Positions 44,579 to 55,106 of a stretch of 64,000 nt of DNA are shown here, in pieces. Source of the stretch: JAOAPG01 sp963791575 (lineage in GTDB: Bacteria; Acidobacteriota; Terriglobia; Terriglobales; Acidobacteriaceae); the NCBI GenBank assembly GCA_963791575.1, contig CAWBSY010000004.1:186001-250000 (forward strand). The letters run 5' to 3'. Under the pieces are notes generated by a model. The model saw nothing but the letters and a program-made list of their open reading frames with translations. It searched no databases and had not been told where the DNA came from. Within the stretch, counting starts at the first letter, position 1. Each line of letters begins with the position of its first letter. The position numbers and the translations under genes were made by a program.

Positions 44579-47200
44579 CTAGCGAACGCACGACGTTCAC
44601 CAGCTTCAGCGGAACGACAATTACCCTCACGATCTGTTTGCCGGCAATAGCTCCTTTAACCTTTTCTTCCGCTAACGCACGTGTGCGAATCGTATCTTCG
44701 GTTGCGTGCGCAGGCACAACAATCCGGGCCCGCAGTTTGCCGTTGATCTGTACCGGAATTTCGATTTCGTCCTCTTTGGCCAGAGCCGGATCGTATTTCG
44801 GCCAGGGAGCCCGCAGGAGGTTGTCCTTCTTCTTCAAGTACTCAACCCAAAGCTCCTGCGCCAAGTACGGAGCAAATGGTGCGATCAACAGCACAAGACT
44901 TCTTTGCACCTCAGCTAAGAGAGGGACTGTCAACTTGTCAGCCAAACCAGAGCTCTTTTGTTGAGGGGAGTCTTGGGCACCCTCCACTGCGTAGAGTTCA
45001 TTGACGAGCTCCATGGTGGCGGAGATGCAGGTATTGAAATGCCAGCGTCCCTGGAAGTCATCCGTGACACGCTTGATGGTCTGATGCAGCTTGCGCTGAA
45101 TCGCTCGCGCTTGTGGCCGGCAACGCCGCTGGCAACCGCTCATGCCAACTCCGGAAGATCTGCGGTGCGCAGTTGCGGCATCTACAAAACGATACACACG
45201 CCCCAAGAATCTTTGGATGCCTTCAACACCGTCGTCCTGCCAATCGAGATCACGATCCGGTGCGCGTCGCGAACAAGGTGTACATTCGCGTGCTATCAGC
45301 GCCATAGTTCGCGACCATGTCGTCGGGAGACACTACGTTCCCCAGACTCTTCGACATCTTGGCGCCGTCTTTAATCACCATGCCTTGGGTGAACAGGCGC
45401 TCGGCTGGTTCGCTCGTTCTTGATCAGTCCCATGTCGCGCATGAACTTGGTCCAGAAGCGCGAGTAGATCAAATGCAGAATCGCGTGCTCCACGCCGCCG
45501 ATGTATTGATCGATGTCGATCTCCAAACCAGTAGCCAGCCTGCTTGCTGTCAAACGGCGCTTTGTCGTTGCGCGCGTCGGTGTAGCGATAGAAATACCAG
45601 GACGAATCGACGAACGTGTCCATGGTATCGGTCTCGCGGCGGGCGGGACCTCCACACTTCGGGCAGGTCGTATTCACAAACTCCGGCAACTCGACCGAGC
45701 GGCGATCCCCCGGTCAAAGTGATGTCGACCTGCTCCGGAAGAATGACCGGCAGATCTTTTTCCGGCACCGGGACAATGCCGTCTTTCTCGCAATAAATCA
45801 TCGGGATCGGCGTGCCCCAATAGCGCTGGCGAGAGATTCCCCAATCTTTCAGGCGGTAACGTGACGGTGGCTTTGCCGAAGCCATTTTTCTCGGCCTGCG
45901 CGGCCATTTTCTTGATGGCTTCCTGGCAGCTTAGGCCGGTGAACGGACCGGAGTTGATCAGCACCCCGTCTTCAGCCGTGAACGGAAGCTCTGCTGCGGC
46001 GTCGGTCTCGCCGTTTCTGGGCGCGATCACTTGCCGGATTTCGAGCCCATACTTCTTGGCGAACTCGTAGTCGCGCTCATCGTGGGCGGGCACGCTCATG
46101 ATCGCGCCCGTTCCGTAATCCATGAGGATGTAGTTGGCCACCCAGATCGGAACCTTCTCGCCGTTATAAGGATTGATCGCGAAGTGGCCGGTGTTGACGC
46201 CGTGCTTCTCAATGGCGCCGATGTCGCCGACTTCTTTCGCTCTTCGCTGCTCGGCGATGAGCTCATCGACTTGGCACGCAAGCTTGGGATTCGTCGGCGG
46301 CGAGATCAGCAACAAGCGGATGCTGCGGCGCAAGCTGCACCGAGGTCGCGCCGAAAATCGTGTCGACGCGCGTAGTGAAAACAGTGATGGTCGAACCGGC
46401 AGGTCCCGCCGGTCCGTCGAGCTTGAAATCGACCAGCGTGCCTTCGCTGCGCCCGATCCAGTTGCGCTGCATGGTGCGCACTTTTTCCGGCCATCCTTCG
46501 AGCTTGTCGAGATCCACGAGCAGTTCGTCGGCATATTCGGTAATGCGCAAGAACCACTGCTCAAGCTCGCGCTGCTCGACAAGCGTGTCCTCGTGGCGCC
46601 AGCAATGCCCTCCGACTACCTGCTCATTGGCAAGCACAGTGGCGCACTTCGGGCACCAGTTCACTTTGCTCTTCTTGCGATAAGCGAGTCCCGTTCGTAG
46701 AACTTTAGAAAGAACCACTGATTCCAGCTGTAGTAGTCCGGAAGGCAGGTGGTGACTTCGCGCGACCAGTCATAGGCAAAGCCGAGCCGCTTCATCTGCC
46801 TCTTCATGTTCGCGATGTTGCGCTGGGTCCACTCGCGCGGCGGCGTGTTGTTCTGGATCGCCGCATTTTCCGCGGGAAGACCAAAAGAATCCCAGCCCAT
46901 GGGATGAAGCACGTTGTAGCCGTTCATCCACATATAGCGGGCGAGCGCGTCGCCAATCGCATAGTTGCGCACGTGTCCCATATGCAAAACGCCCGAGGGA
47001 TATGGAAGCATTTCGAGTACGTAGTACTTTGGCTTGGTTGAATCAGATTCAGCGCGATAGAGAGCATCGTCCTCTTGCCAGATCGCAGACCACTTCGCCT
47101 CGACGCGATGGGCATCGTAGCGGTCTTCATGATGCTCCTGGCTGCGGATGTCAGGGCTAGCAACATTCGAAGTGACGCTAGTTGTATCTTCTTGCGGCAT
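44579..47200 (-). CDS. leuS: Leucyl-tRNA synthetase, about eight frameshifts
   Basis: Charges tRNA-Leu. HIGH is HMGHVRNYAIGD near residue 74; the KMSKS loop is near 45338; the zinc/CP1 region (NWCPKCATVLANEQV), editing domain (DTIFGATSVQLAPQHP) and tRNA-binding region (WHFNTCISATMELVNELY) are conserved. Breaks are seen near 46690 (one base short), 46280, 45860, 45695, 45520, 45405, 45260 and at the stop near 44585. The rest are one base long. Many lie in short runs (TT, GG, TTT). Corrected length is about 870 residues, normal. Since the gene is essential, a sequence problem is more plausible than a pseudogene, unless a second leuS exists elsewhere. Confidence 0.85.
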
Positions 47201-47205
47201 ATAGG

Positions 47206-48219
47206 TTAGATGTGAAATAGATAAACTTTGATTTTACAACGAGAGCCGATAAGACTCGTGTGCTGTAGGCGGTTCGCCACCCTACGAGCTACTGTCTTTA
47301 CCAACTTCTTCAACGTCTCCACATTTCTCTTGTCGTCTCCCGGTTCATCGATTGGAGTCTCCGCGATAAATGCCGCGTGTGCCAACCTGGTGTCATTCAG
47401 CAATCTTCGAAACGGCTCTAGCCCTATGCTTCCCTTCCCAACATGCTGGTGCCGATCTAATTTAGATCCGCAGGCAGCCTTTGCGTCATTGCAATGCCAT
47501 ACTCGAACGTTCTTCAACCCAACCGTCTCGTCCAAGTGCTTCAAGGTCTGAGTCATGCCCACTTCGCTCACGATGTCATATCCCGCAACATGGGTGTGGC
47601 ATGTATCGATGCATGCCGCGATGGGAACTACTCCACGCAGGCGGTCGAGAACCTCCGCAACCTGCTCAAAACTTCCTCCCAGCGAATATTCTGCGCCGGC
47701 TGTGTTTTCGATCAAAATTGTCAGATTCGCCTTGGCGAGATCCAGTCCTTGCGTCGCCGCTGCTATCGCGGCTGCCGTTCGCAACAGTCCCGCTTCCCTA
47801 TCAGCGCCACGAAACGATCCGGGATGCAGCACCAGATACTCCGCGCAAAGCGCCAACGCCCGTTCCACCTCGCCGCGAAATGCTTCGATCGACTTCTTCA
47901 GAAAGAGTTCCGTCATGCTGGCAAGATTCACCAGGTAGTTCACGTGAATCACCAGCGGCTTCAGATCATACTTCTCGCGCAACCGGCTCATCTCCTCACA
48001 TTGCGGCCTGCCGAGTTCATAAGGAGCCCACTGCCGAGGGCTCGAAGAAAAGATCTGGAAAGTATTGCATCCCAGCCGCCACGCCCTCTCCGCTGCATTC
48101 TGTACTCCTCCTGCACTGGAGGTATGAATGCCGATCCTCCGCGAAGTGAGAACAGGCGCCCGCCTTGGAGGAGGAAGTTTGAGAATGTCCTGTTCTTTTG
48201 CAATCGAAGAGCGTGCCAT
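47206..48219 (-). CDS. nfo: Deoxyribonuclease IV (endonuclease IV, AP endonuclease)
   Basis: A 337-residue base-excision repair enzyme that nicks DNA at abasic sites. The trinuclear zinc ligands are recognisable in LVLHPGSF, ILIENTAG, CIDTCHTHVAGYD, RVWHCNDAK, RHQHVGKGSIG and FIAETPI. A Pro/Arg-rich N-terminal segment of about 30 residues precedes the core, and the C-terminus extends some 45 residues beyond the last ligand. ATG 48219 is used; a longer frame to 48438 lacks similarity. It ends five bases before leuS starts, so the two may be cotranscribed. Its frame is fully intact. Confidence 0.9.
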   Translation of the reverse strand: MARSSIAKEQDILKLPPPRRAPVLTSRRIGIHTSSAGGVQNAAERAWRLGCNTFQIFSSSPRQWAPYELGRPQCEEMSRLREKYDLKPLVIHVNYLVNLASMTELFLKKSIEAFRGEVERALALCAEYLVLHPGSFRGADREAGLLRTAAAIAAATQGLDLAKANLTILIENTAGAEYSLGGSFEQVAEVLDRLRGVVPIAACIDTCHTHVAGYDIVSEVGMTQTLKHLDETVGLKNVRVWHCNDAKAACGSKLDRHQHVGKGSIGLEPFRRLLNDTRLAHAAFIAETPIDEPGDDKRNVETLKKLVKTVARRVANRLQHTSLIGSRCKIKVYLFHI

Positions 48220-48460
48220 CAGAAAAGTATAACGAGAGACAACGAGAATCCACCTTGCTGAAGCGAGTAGCACGTCGAATAGGATTTGGAGGCTAGCTAA
48301 CTTATTGGACCGTGACAATGGCAATTCTGGTACTGAAGTCACCGTCAATCTTACCGATTGCTTGTGACTGCTTGTAATTGTGTGATCTGATCGATTTTCA
48401 ATCGATAAACTGTGAAGCATTCTGGGATAGGTTCCCAAACTAATATTTTGAGGTCCTTCG

Positions 48461-50659
48461 ATGGGCTACTTTTTTCTGTTCTTTTTTGTGTCGGGATTTT
48501 GCAGCATACTTTACGAACTCGTCTGGTTACGGCTGTCCATGGCGCAGTTTGGAGTTACGACTGCGCTGGTTTCCATCGTCCTTTCCATGTTCATGGCGGG
48601 TCTGGGACTCGGCTCATGGCTAAGCGGACGGGTCAATCCGCCAGTCATGGTGATCGATTCAAGATTCAACCGCTGCGGCTTTATGCATTTGTAGAATTGC
48701 TGATCGGGATTTCCGCGATTGCGGTGCCGTATGAGCTGACGCTGGGGCGGCATTTGCTGGAACATTGGCAATTATCTTCTTCCTGGGCCTATTATCTGGC
48801 GTCTGGCTTCTGGGTGGCTTTGTCACTCGATTCCATGGTGCGCCTGCATGGGCGCCACCTTTCCCTGTGGTGATGCTCGCCACTAAGAAGACTTTTCCGG
48901 ATAAAGCAAAACGGTCCTTCAGCTATCTTTACCTGGCAAATGTTCTCGGAGCAGTTGCTGGGCGCACTGATTCCGCTGCTTGCTGATAGAGGTCTATGGT
49001 TTTCACGGAACCTTGAGAATAGGAGCAATGCTGAACTGCCTGTTAGCGGCTTCTGCGATGGCGTTCACGCTCATGAACACATTCCAGGATCAGATCAGTG
49101 CAACCGGTACAGAGCCTCCAAATGTAGCCTAAACCGGACTTTCAGTCTGGAGGCAAAAGGGCGCTTGCTCTGCTTTTTGCCACCGGATTGACAAGTATGG
49201 GTATCGAAGTAGTTTGGATCCGACAATTCACCCCATACCTTGGCACGTTCGTTTACGCTTTCGCTTCGATCTTAGCCGTTTATCTCGCTGCAACTTTCAT
49301 TGGTTCACAAGATTTACCGTTTTTGGAGCCGGAATCAAACACAGCGAAGGCAATCTGGTCTGGTTGTCGCTTGGTGTACTTGCTCATTTCTATCCGCCAT
49401 AACGACTAATCCACAATTGTCTATCGAATTTAGAACGCTTGTCACTAGGAGTCGTGCCATTCTCAGCCCTTATGGGATTCGTAACTCCAATGTTGGTCGA
49501 CCGCTGGTCCGGTGGAAATCCAGATAGAGCGGGAAGAGCTTATGCCATCAATATCATTGGGTGTATTTTGGGCCCGCTCTTCTCGGGATTCGTGCTGTTA
49601 CCTCTAATAAGTGAGCGCTGGGTCCTAGGTGTATTTGCGCTTGCCCTTGGCTGCATTTTCGGAATTTACCCCGAATGGTCGTCCGAAATGGGAGCACAGT
49701 CGAATCAGCAAGCTACGGAACCCAGAAGCTGTCTTACGCGATCGTACTGCTTGACTCCCGTAATGCTATTGCTCAGCAAGAGCTATGACGAGCAATTTAC
49801 GGATAGGCATGTCTTGCGTGACAATACCGCAACTATTGTCGCATTGGGGCAAGGCATGGGAAAGAGGTTATTGATCAACGGTGTAGGCATTACATCTTTG
49901 GTAGAAGTCACAAAAATAATGGCACACTTGCCTCTTGTTTACCTCGACCATCCTCCGCAAAAAGCTTTGACGATATGTTTCGGTATGGGCACGACTTATC
50001 GCTCACTGATCTCCTGGGGTGTTCCCACTACAGTTGTCGAACTTGTCCCTAGTGTTCCCCGCATGTTTTGGTACTACTTTCCCGATGCAAACGAGGTTTT
50101 GGAATCTCCACTATCCCACGTGATAATTGACGACGGTAGACGCTACCTCGAGCGATCATCTGATCGTTATGACGTCATCACTCTCGACCCTCCGCCTCCA
50201 GTACAGGCTGCAGGATCGAGCCTGCTTTATTCAAAGGAATTCTATGCAATTGTGCGTCAACATTTGCAGCCCGAGGGAATTCTTCAGCAGTGGATTCCCG
50301 AAGGCGACGCGGTAGTTCTAGCCTCAGTCTCACGCGCGTTAAAGGAATCTTTTCCTCACATCAAAGTATTTGAGTACGGTCAAAATATGGCCATCCAGTT
50401 CCTTGCCAGCGATCATCCAATACCTGACCGCACCCCTAACGAAATGGCACAAAGAATGCCAGCCAAAGCAGCCCACGATCTAGTGGAGTGGTTCCCGAAC
50501 GCTCAGCCTCAGCAAGTTTTTGCGTCCATAGTCCAACATGAAACGAACATCGACCGAGTCATTGCCCTCGCTCCCGAGGCACCACCACTGCAAGATGACC
50601 GTCCAATGAATGAATACTTTATTCTCCGCGCGGTCGCCCCGGGAATCTGGCGCAATTAG
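48461..50659 (+). CDS. Spermidine-synthase-like membrane protein, N-terminal half heavily frameshifted
   Basis: The C-terminal 1.2 kb (from 49439) is an intact open frame of 406 residues. It holds SpeE-like methyltransferase-fold motifs ALTICFGMGTTYRSL, VVELVPSVPRMFWYY, HVIIDDGRRYLERS and YDVITLDPPPPV. The preceding 980 bases encode the membrane half (YFFLFFFVSGFCSILYELVW, SYLYLANVLGAVAG, MGIEVVWIRQF) but in pieces in all three frames, with about five breaks near 48655, 48800, 48965, 49150-49190 and 49390-49440. Such fused proteins have ten or so helices and no proven aminopropyltransferase activity. It may be a pseudogene or a poorly resolved stretch. Confidence 0.6.
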
Positions 50660-50782
50660 CCGGAGATGTACAACGCGGGAAACCCTTCGAATACCGATAT
50701 GACGATAACAGCGGCAAAGGCGTTGATCTCCGTTTGCTGCAGTCGTTCTGCTAACGATAGACTTAATGTTTCGAGGTGAGTC

Positions 50783-51877
50783 ATGTTAGTCGTTATGCGG
50801 GCGCACGCGACCGCTGAACAGGTGCGTGCCGTTTGTCAGAAGATCGAGTCATTGGGATACCGTGCGCATTCCATTCCCGGAGCTGAGCGCACTGCTATCG
50901 GCATTACCGGAAACAAAGGCGAAGTTGAACCGGGCACGCTCGACGAAATGGCTGGCGTCCAAGAAGTCATTCGCGTCACTAAGCCTTATAAGCTCGTAAG
51001 CCGCGACACAAAGCCGGACAATACCATCATTCGTTTTCCCGGGACAGATGCGACGATCGGCGGCCCCGGCCTAGCGATCATTGCCGGACCTTGCGGCATT
51101 GAGAGTCGCGAACAGGCTTTTGCCGTTGCCGAACGTGTTCACCGCGCTGGAGCACAGTTTTTTCGCGGCGGCGCCTACAAACCTCGTACTTCACCCTATT
51201 CGTTTCAAGGTTTGGGTGAACAAGGATTGCAGATCATGGCCGAAATTCGCGATAAGTTCGGCCTGAAGATTGTCACCGAAGCAATCGATAATGAATCCCT
51301 CGAACTGGTCGAAGAGTACGCCGATGTCATCCAGATCGGCGCTCGCAATATGCAGAACTTCTCGTTACTGAGGCGCGCGGGAAAATCCAAGAAACCGGTT
51401 TTGTTGAAGCGCGGTATGGCAGCGACCTTGGAAGAGCTTCTGATGGCGGCCGAGTACATCATGAGCGAGGGAAACTATAACGTGGCACTCTGCGAACGCG
51501 GCGTCCGGACCTTCGCTGACCACACTCGCAACACTCTCGATCTGAGTTTAATTCCGGCGGTGCAACGACTGAGTCATTTGCCAATCTTGGTCGATCCATC
51601 GCATGGCACGGGGAAGCGCAATAAAGTAACTCCACTCTCCCGTGGAGCGATAGCCGTGGGAGCTGATGGATTGATCGTGGAAGTTCATCACGATCCGGAC
51701 AAAGCACTTTCGGACGGAATTCAGTCGCTCTATCCCGATCAGTTCGACGAGCTGATGGCACAGGTCCGGCAGATCGCGCCAATCGTAGGACGAACCGTGC
51801 CTACCATTGGCGTGCACAAGTCTTTTGCTCCGGGGACAGAATCTTTCATCGAAAGTCCGGTCAGTCCACTTAGTTGA
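50783..51877 (+). CDS. aroF: 3-deoxy-7-phosphoheptulonate synthase (DAHP synthase, type I beta)
   Basis: A 364-residue enzyme that joins PEP and erythrose-4-phosphate in the first step of the shikimate pathway. The N-terminal 85 residues form a ferredoxin-like regulatory domain (MLVVMRAHATAEQV), followed by a TIM barrel with IIAGPCGIESREQ, GGAYKPRTSPYSFQGLG, KIVTEAID, VLLKRGMAAT and VDPSHGTGKR. It lacks a chorismate-mutase domain. It overlaps the next gene's TTG start by four bases, so the YVTN protein is coupled to it, without obvious functional reason. Confidence 0.93.
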   Translation: MLVVMRAHATAEQVRAVCQKIESLGYRAHSIPGAERTAIGITGNKGEVEPGTLDEMAGVQEVIRVTKPYKLVSRDTKPDNTIIRFPGTDATIGGPGLAIIAGPCGIESREQAFAVAERVHRAGAQFFRGGAYKPRTSPYSFQGLGEQGLQIMAEIRDKFGLKIVTEAIDNESLELVEEYADVIQIGARNMQNFSLLRRAGKSKKPVLLKRGMAATLEELLMAAEYIMSEGNYNVALCERGVRTFADHTRNTLDLSLIPAVQRLSHLPILVDPSHGTGKRNKVTPLSRGAIAVGADGLIVEVHHDPDKALSDGIQSLYPDQFDELMAQVRQIAPIVGRTVPTIGVHKSFAPGTESFIESPVSPLS

Positions 51878-53031
51878 GAAAACTGCTTCTCATCATTGTT
51901 CTTCTCCCGATCCTCGGCGGACTCGGTTGGTGGTATTTCCATCCCCGGTTACTGCCCGCCTACGGTCCTTCGTATCGCGAATACGCCTACGTTACGAATG
52001 GCAAAAGCAACACAGTCAGCGTGATTGATCTCCGCACTTTTGAGCCGGTGAAGACCATACGAGTCGGAAGCGAGCCAACCGGACTGGCTGCGAACAACCA
52101 ACGAAACGAAGTTTATGTCGTGAACACTGGCTCGAACAATATTTCAGTAATTGACGCCGAACTTAATGCGGCGGTGGCAACTATCGGAGTTCACGGCAAA
52201 CCCTATTTCATCGATATATCGGAAGACGGCAAGCGCGGATACGTTGCGAACTCCGGGTCGGCTAATGTCTCTGTGATCGATTTTGATAAACGGGCGGTTA
52301 TTGGCAATATTCGGGTCGGGGCTTCCCCCGGACTTGCGCGCGTTTCTCCCGACGAGAATACAGTGGTAGTGAGCAACCGGAGTGACGGCACGGTCTCACT
52401 CATCGACGCTCATCAGCTCAGAGTACGCAGCACAATTCCCGCCTGTCGTGAGCCGGAGGATATCGCGATCCTGCCTGATAGCACGAAGGCTTTCGTGGCC
52501 TGTGCCGGATCGTCGCAAGTGGCTTCGATTGATCTCAAGACTGACAAGCTGCTCGCCTTGCTCGACGTGGGAAAAACTCCGGTGAATATCACGTTGAAGC
52601 CCGACGGTGGAGAATTGATTGTCAGCAATTTTGATTCTGACAACATCTCAATCATTGAGACGATGACTAACGAGGTGAGTGGCAGCTACTTGATCGGAAG
52701 CCATCCCACACGCGCGGTGGTGACGGCGGACAGTTCCAGACTCTACGAGAGTAATTTTGGATCGGACAGTGTTTCGGTCTATGACATTGACATCGGCAAG
52801 ATGATTGCATCGTTGCCGGTGGGCGCTCATCCCGATGGACTTGCGCTGTCCCAGAGCCAGAACTATTTGCTGGTTTTGGATTCGGCGGCGGGAGATGTCA
52901 CTGTCATTCAGAGACGCAAACCTCGCAAGCTGGAGCCAAGCGAGTATTCTCTGCTGACGATGATTCCGGTCGGCGTGCAGCCCAACAATATCGTGGTGAA
53001 ATCTTTCGTATTAGCGAAGCCCTCAAAGTAG
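51874..53031 (+). CDS. YVTN-type beta-propeller protein, membrane-anchored
   Basis: A 385-residue protein from a TTG start that overlaps the DAHP synthase stop. An N-terminal helix (residues 3-20) anchors it in the membrane. The body has seven repeats such as NTVSVIDLRTFEPVKTIRVG and NISVIDAELNAAVATIGVHG, the YncE/YVTN pattern. Such proteins form seven-bladed surface propellers, with ligands mostly unknown. It ends two bases from a convergent gene. Confidence 0.8.
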   Translation: MRKLLLIIVLLPILGGLGWWYFHPRLLPAYGPSYREYAYVTNGKSNTVSVIDLRTFEPVKTIRVGSEPTGLAANNQRNEVYVVNTGSNNISVIDAELNAAVATIGVHGKPYFIDISEDGKRGYVANSGSANVSVIDFDKRAVIGNIRVGASPGLARVSPDENTVVVSNRSDGTVSLIDAHQLRVRSTIPACREPEDIAILPDSTKAFVACAGSSQVASIDLKTDKLLALLDVGKTPVNITLKPDGGELIVSNFDSDNISIIETMTNEVSGSYLIGSHPTRAVVTADSSRLYESNFGSDSVSVYDIDIGKMIASLPVGAHPDGLALSQSQNYLLVLDSAAGDVTVIQRRKPRKLEPSEYSLLTMIPVGVQPNNIVVKSFVLAKPSK

Positions 53032-53033
53032 GG

Positions 53034-53513
53034 CTAGTGCGCCAGTCTGGCCTTACGCGAGACCTCGGCGGCTATTGGGTTCTTGAACACGTACTGTTCG
53101 TACCCTTCCGTCCCGTAACAGAGCGCGCGATCAAAGAACTGATCCAGTAGCCGCAGCAACTCCATCTCGCCGTAAAGTTCCACCGGGCTTGTCGTGAATA
53201 CCTGCTCCTGTAGAAATTCCCATAGATGCTCTTTGGTCAGAACTATTGCCCAACAATAATCGGACATTGAAACACCTTGTGTTGCCCGTCGTGTGCCAAT
53301 GTCAAAGTAACGCCGCTCCACATCGGTTTCAGTTTTGGTAAGCAGCCACTCACCCAGCTCATGCAGAAGCTCGTACACTCTATCTCGCAATTCCAGGGGC
53401 GGGACCTTCCGCATGTCAGAAGTTCGTGCCGACTTTTGGAATTTTTCAATAAGGCCCTGTGCTAGTTCGTCCGAGTGATTCTCGATGAGACGTATCAATC
53501 GCAATGCAATCAT
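53034..53513 (-). CDS. RsbRD-like helical domain protein
   Basis: A 159-residue cytoplasmic protein, wholly helical by inspection (ENHSDELAQGLIEKFQKSA, ELRDRVYELLHELGEWLLTK, YFDIGTRRATQGVSMSDY). The layout resembles the N-terminal domain of RsbR co-antagonists of the stressosome, without the STAS domain. A partner sigma regulator is not seen near it. ATG 53513 is preferred because GAGGG lies six bases before it; GTG at 53525 would add four residues. Confidence 0.5.
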   Translation of the reverse strand: MIALRLIRLIENHSDELAQGLIEKFQKSARTSDMRKVPPLELRDRVYELLHELGEWLLTKTETDVERRYFDIGTRRATQGVSMSDYCWAIVLTKEHLWEFLQEQVFTTSPVELYGEMELLRLLDQFFDRALCYGTEGYEQYVFKNPIAAEVSRKARLAH

Positions 53514-53698
53514 TTCAGCCCTCACTAATCCGATGCTACGGGCAGCTCAGACGATGCCAAAAATCGTCGCCGCGAGACAGGTTAGGTCACAACACAGAGG
53601 TTTATATCGTAACACGATGTAAGTCAATCAAAGAAGTTGGGCAAAAGCAGAGTTAAGATCAAAATAATTGCTTGCACTCGGAATGTCGGTCGCTATAG

Positions 53699-54082
53699 CT
53701 AAGAGCCCTTCATCTTTTCTCTTACGCTGTGCGCCAATTTTTCGATCTCCTCCGCCTTCTTAACGACCTCGAAAGAGAGAACGTTCTCATTGGTTTTGTC
53801 CACGTATTGTTTCAGCTCGGTCGATAGCTGGAGCAACTTATCGGTATCGCGTTTGAGTTGCACCTGCCGTGCTTGGTTGGCCTTCTTCGCCATATCTCTT
53901 TCGATCTTGGCGCGTTGCTCCTCCTCGGGAGAAGGCGGCTGTGGCTGACCTGGAATCTGTTGTTGCTGCCTAGTAGGAAAGCCTTGCGGTTGACTGGCGT
54001 CCTGCGTAAGCAACATTGGAACGGCGAGCAACAAGCCTAGAAAAATAACCAAAAACCATTGAAAGTAAGATCGCACACTCAC
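53699..54082 (-). CDS. Secreted or anchored helical protein with a coiled coil
   Basis: A 127-residue protein: N-terminal hydrophobic segment (residues 8-24), a Gln/Pro-rich linker, then a highly charged coiled-coil stretch (EEEQRAKIERDMAKKANQAR, LLQLSTELKQYVDK) ending in Lys/Glu-rich helix. No family is recognised. It is divergent from the MscS gene, 91 bases apart. It is likely a small envelope protein; a function cannot be given. Confidence 0.5.
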   Translation of the reverse strand: MSVRSYFQWFLVIFLGLLLAVPMLLTQDASQPQGFPTRQQQQIPGQPQPPSPEEEQRAKIERDMAKKANQARQVQLKRDTDKLLQLSTELKQYVDKTNENVLSFEVVKKAEEIEKLAHSVREKMKGS

Positions 54083-54173
54083 CTCGATAACTGCGCTTCG
54101 ATTATACGTGCGATCTGAACCTCAGGAAGAGTACTACCGGTTGTTATAATCGGCTCGGAACATCGGTGAAATT

Positions 54174-55085
54174 ATGAGATTAGTTCTGGGGTTCATCGCG
54201 CCTGCAACACCGGAACGTTGGGATTTCCGTGCGCTGCTGACCGACTGGCGCGAGGATACCATGACATTCTTGCGGCATGATCTGCCGAAGATTATTTTCA
54301 TCATCGTCGCCGCGTCCATTTTAATTCGATTACTTCGCCTATTCACGGGACGATTGGCTTCCCTGCAGGTCAAGAAGCTACCACCAGGAATCCGTGCGCA
54401 ACAGGTTCGCACGGTTAGCAGCGTGTTGACCAGTGTTGGAGTTTTTGTAATCTCTTTTGTGGCCGCGCTGATGGTATTAGGGAACTTGGGACTGCACCTC
54501 GAACCCCTACTGGCAAGTGCGGGCGTGGCTGGTCTGGCGATTGGGTTTGGAGCTCAGACTTTAGTCCATGACTTCATTAATGGTTTTTACATTTTGCTCG
54601 AAAATCAATACGACATTGGCGACAGCATCCGGGTTGCGGGAGTAAAAGGAATTGTAGAAGAGATGACGCTTCGCCACACGGTTCTACGCGATGACGATGG
54701 AACAGTACACACGGTTCCGAACAGCGCGATTCAGATCGTATCCAATATGACTCGCGACTGGTCTCAGCTGACTCTGCGAGTGGCAGTAGCATACAGCGAG
54801 CCGAGCGACAAGATCGTCAAGTTGCTGCAGGAAGTTGGTGAAGAAGTCCGGCATGATCCTCAATATGCCGACGACATCGTCAGCGACATTCAGGTACCAG
54901 GAATTGAGAAGGTTGGGAACGGTGAGGCCGAATACTTGATGCTGGTCAAAACCCGTCCGAATAAGCAGTATGGCGTGAGCCGCGAGCTCCGGCGCAGGAT
55001 CAAAGAACGCTTTCACAAAAACAATATTCAGACCGCCGGGCCCGGTAAGGTGTACGTGATCGATCAGGGCACGCAAGCTTCGTAA
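54174..55085 (+). CDS. Small-conductance mechanosensitive channel (MscS family)
   Basis: A 303-residue MscS protein. Three membrane helices lie at about residues 38-60, 82-104 and 110-135; the pore helix carries the glycine/alanine-rich pattern GVAGLAIGFGAQTLVHDFINGF, followed by the beta domain with DIGDSIRVAG and the C-terminal domain ending near RRRIKERFHKNNI. It would act as a tension-gated release valve in hypo-osmotic shock. It is monocistronic; a palindromic repeat and T-rich sequence follow the stop. Confidence 0.9.
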   Translation: MRLVLGFIAPATPERWDFRALLTDWREDTMTFLRHDLPKIIFIIVAASILIRLLRLFTGRLASLQVKKLPPGIRAQQVRTVSSVLTSVGVFVISFVAALMVLGNLGLHLEPLLASAGVAGLAIGFGAQTLVHDFINGFYILLENQYDIGDSIRVAGVKGIVEEMTLRHTVLRDDDGTVHTVPNSAIQIVSNMTRDWSQLTLRVAVAYSEPSDKIVKLLQEVGEEVRHDPQYADDIVSDIQVPGIEKVGNGEAEYLMLVKTRPNKQYGVSRELRRRIKERFHKNNIQTAGPGKVYVIDQGTQAS

Positions 55086-55106
55086 CGTGCCGAGCATTGC
55101 TCGACT

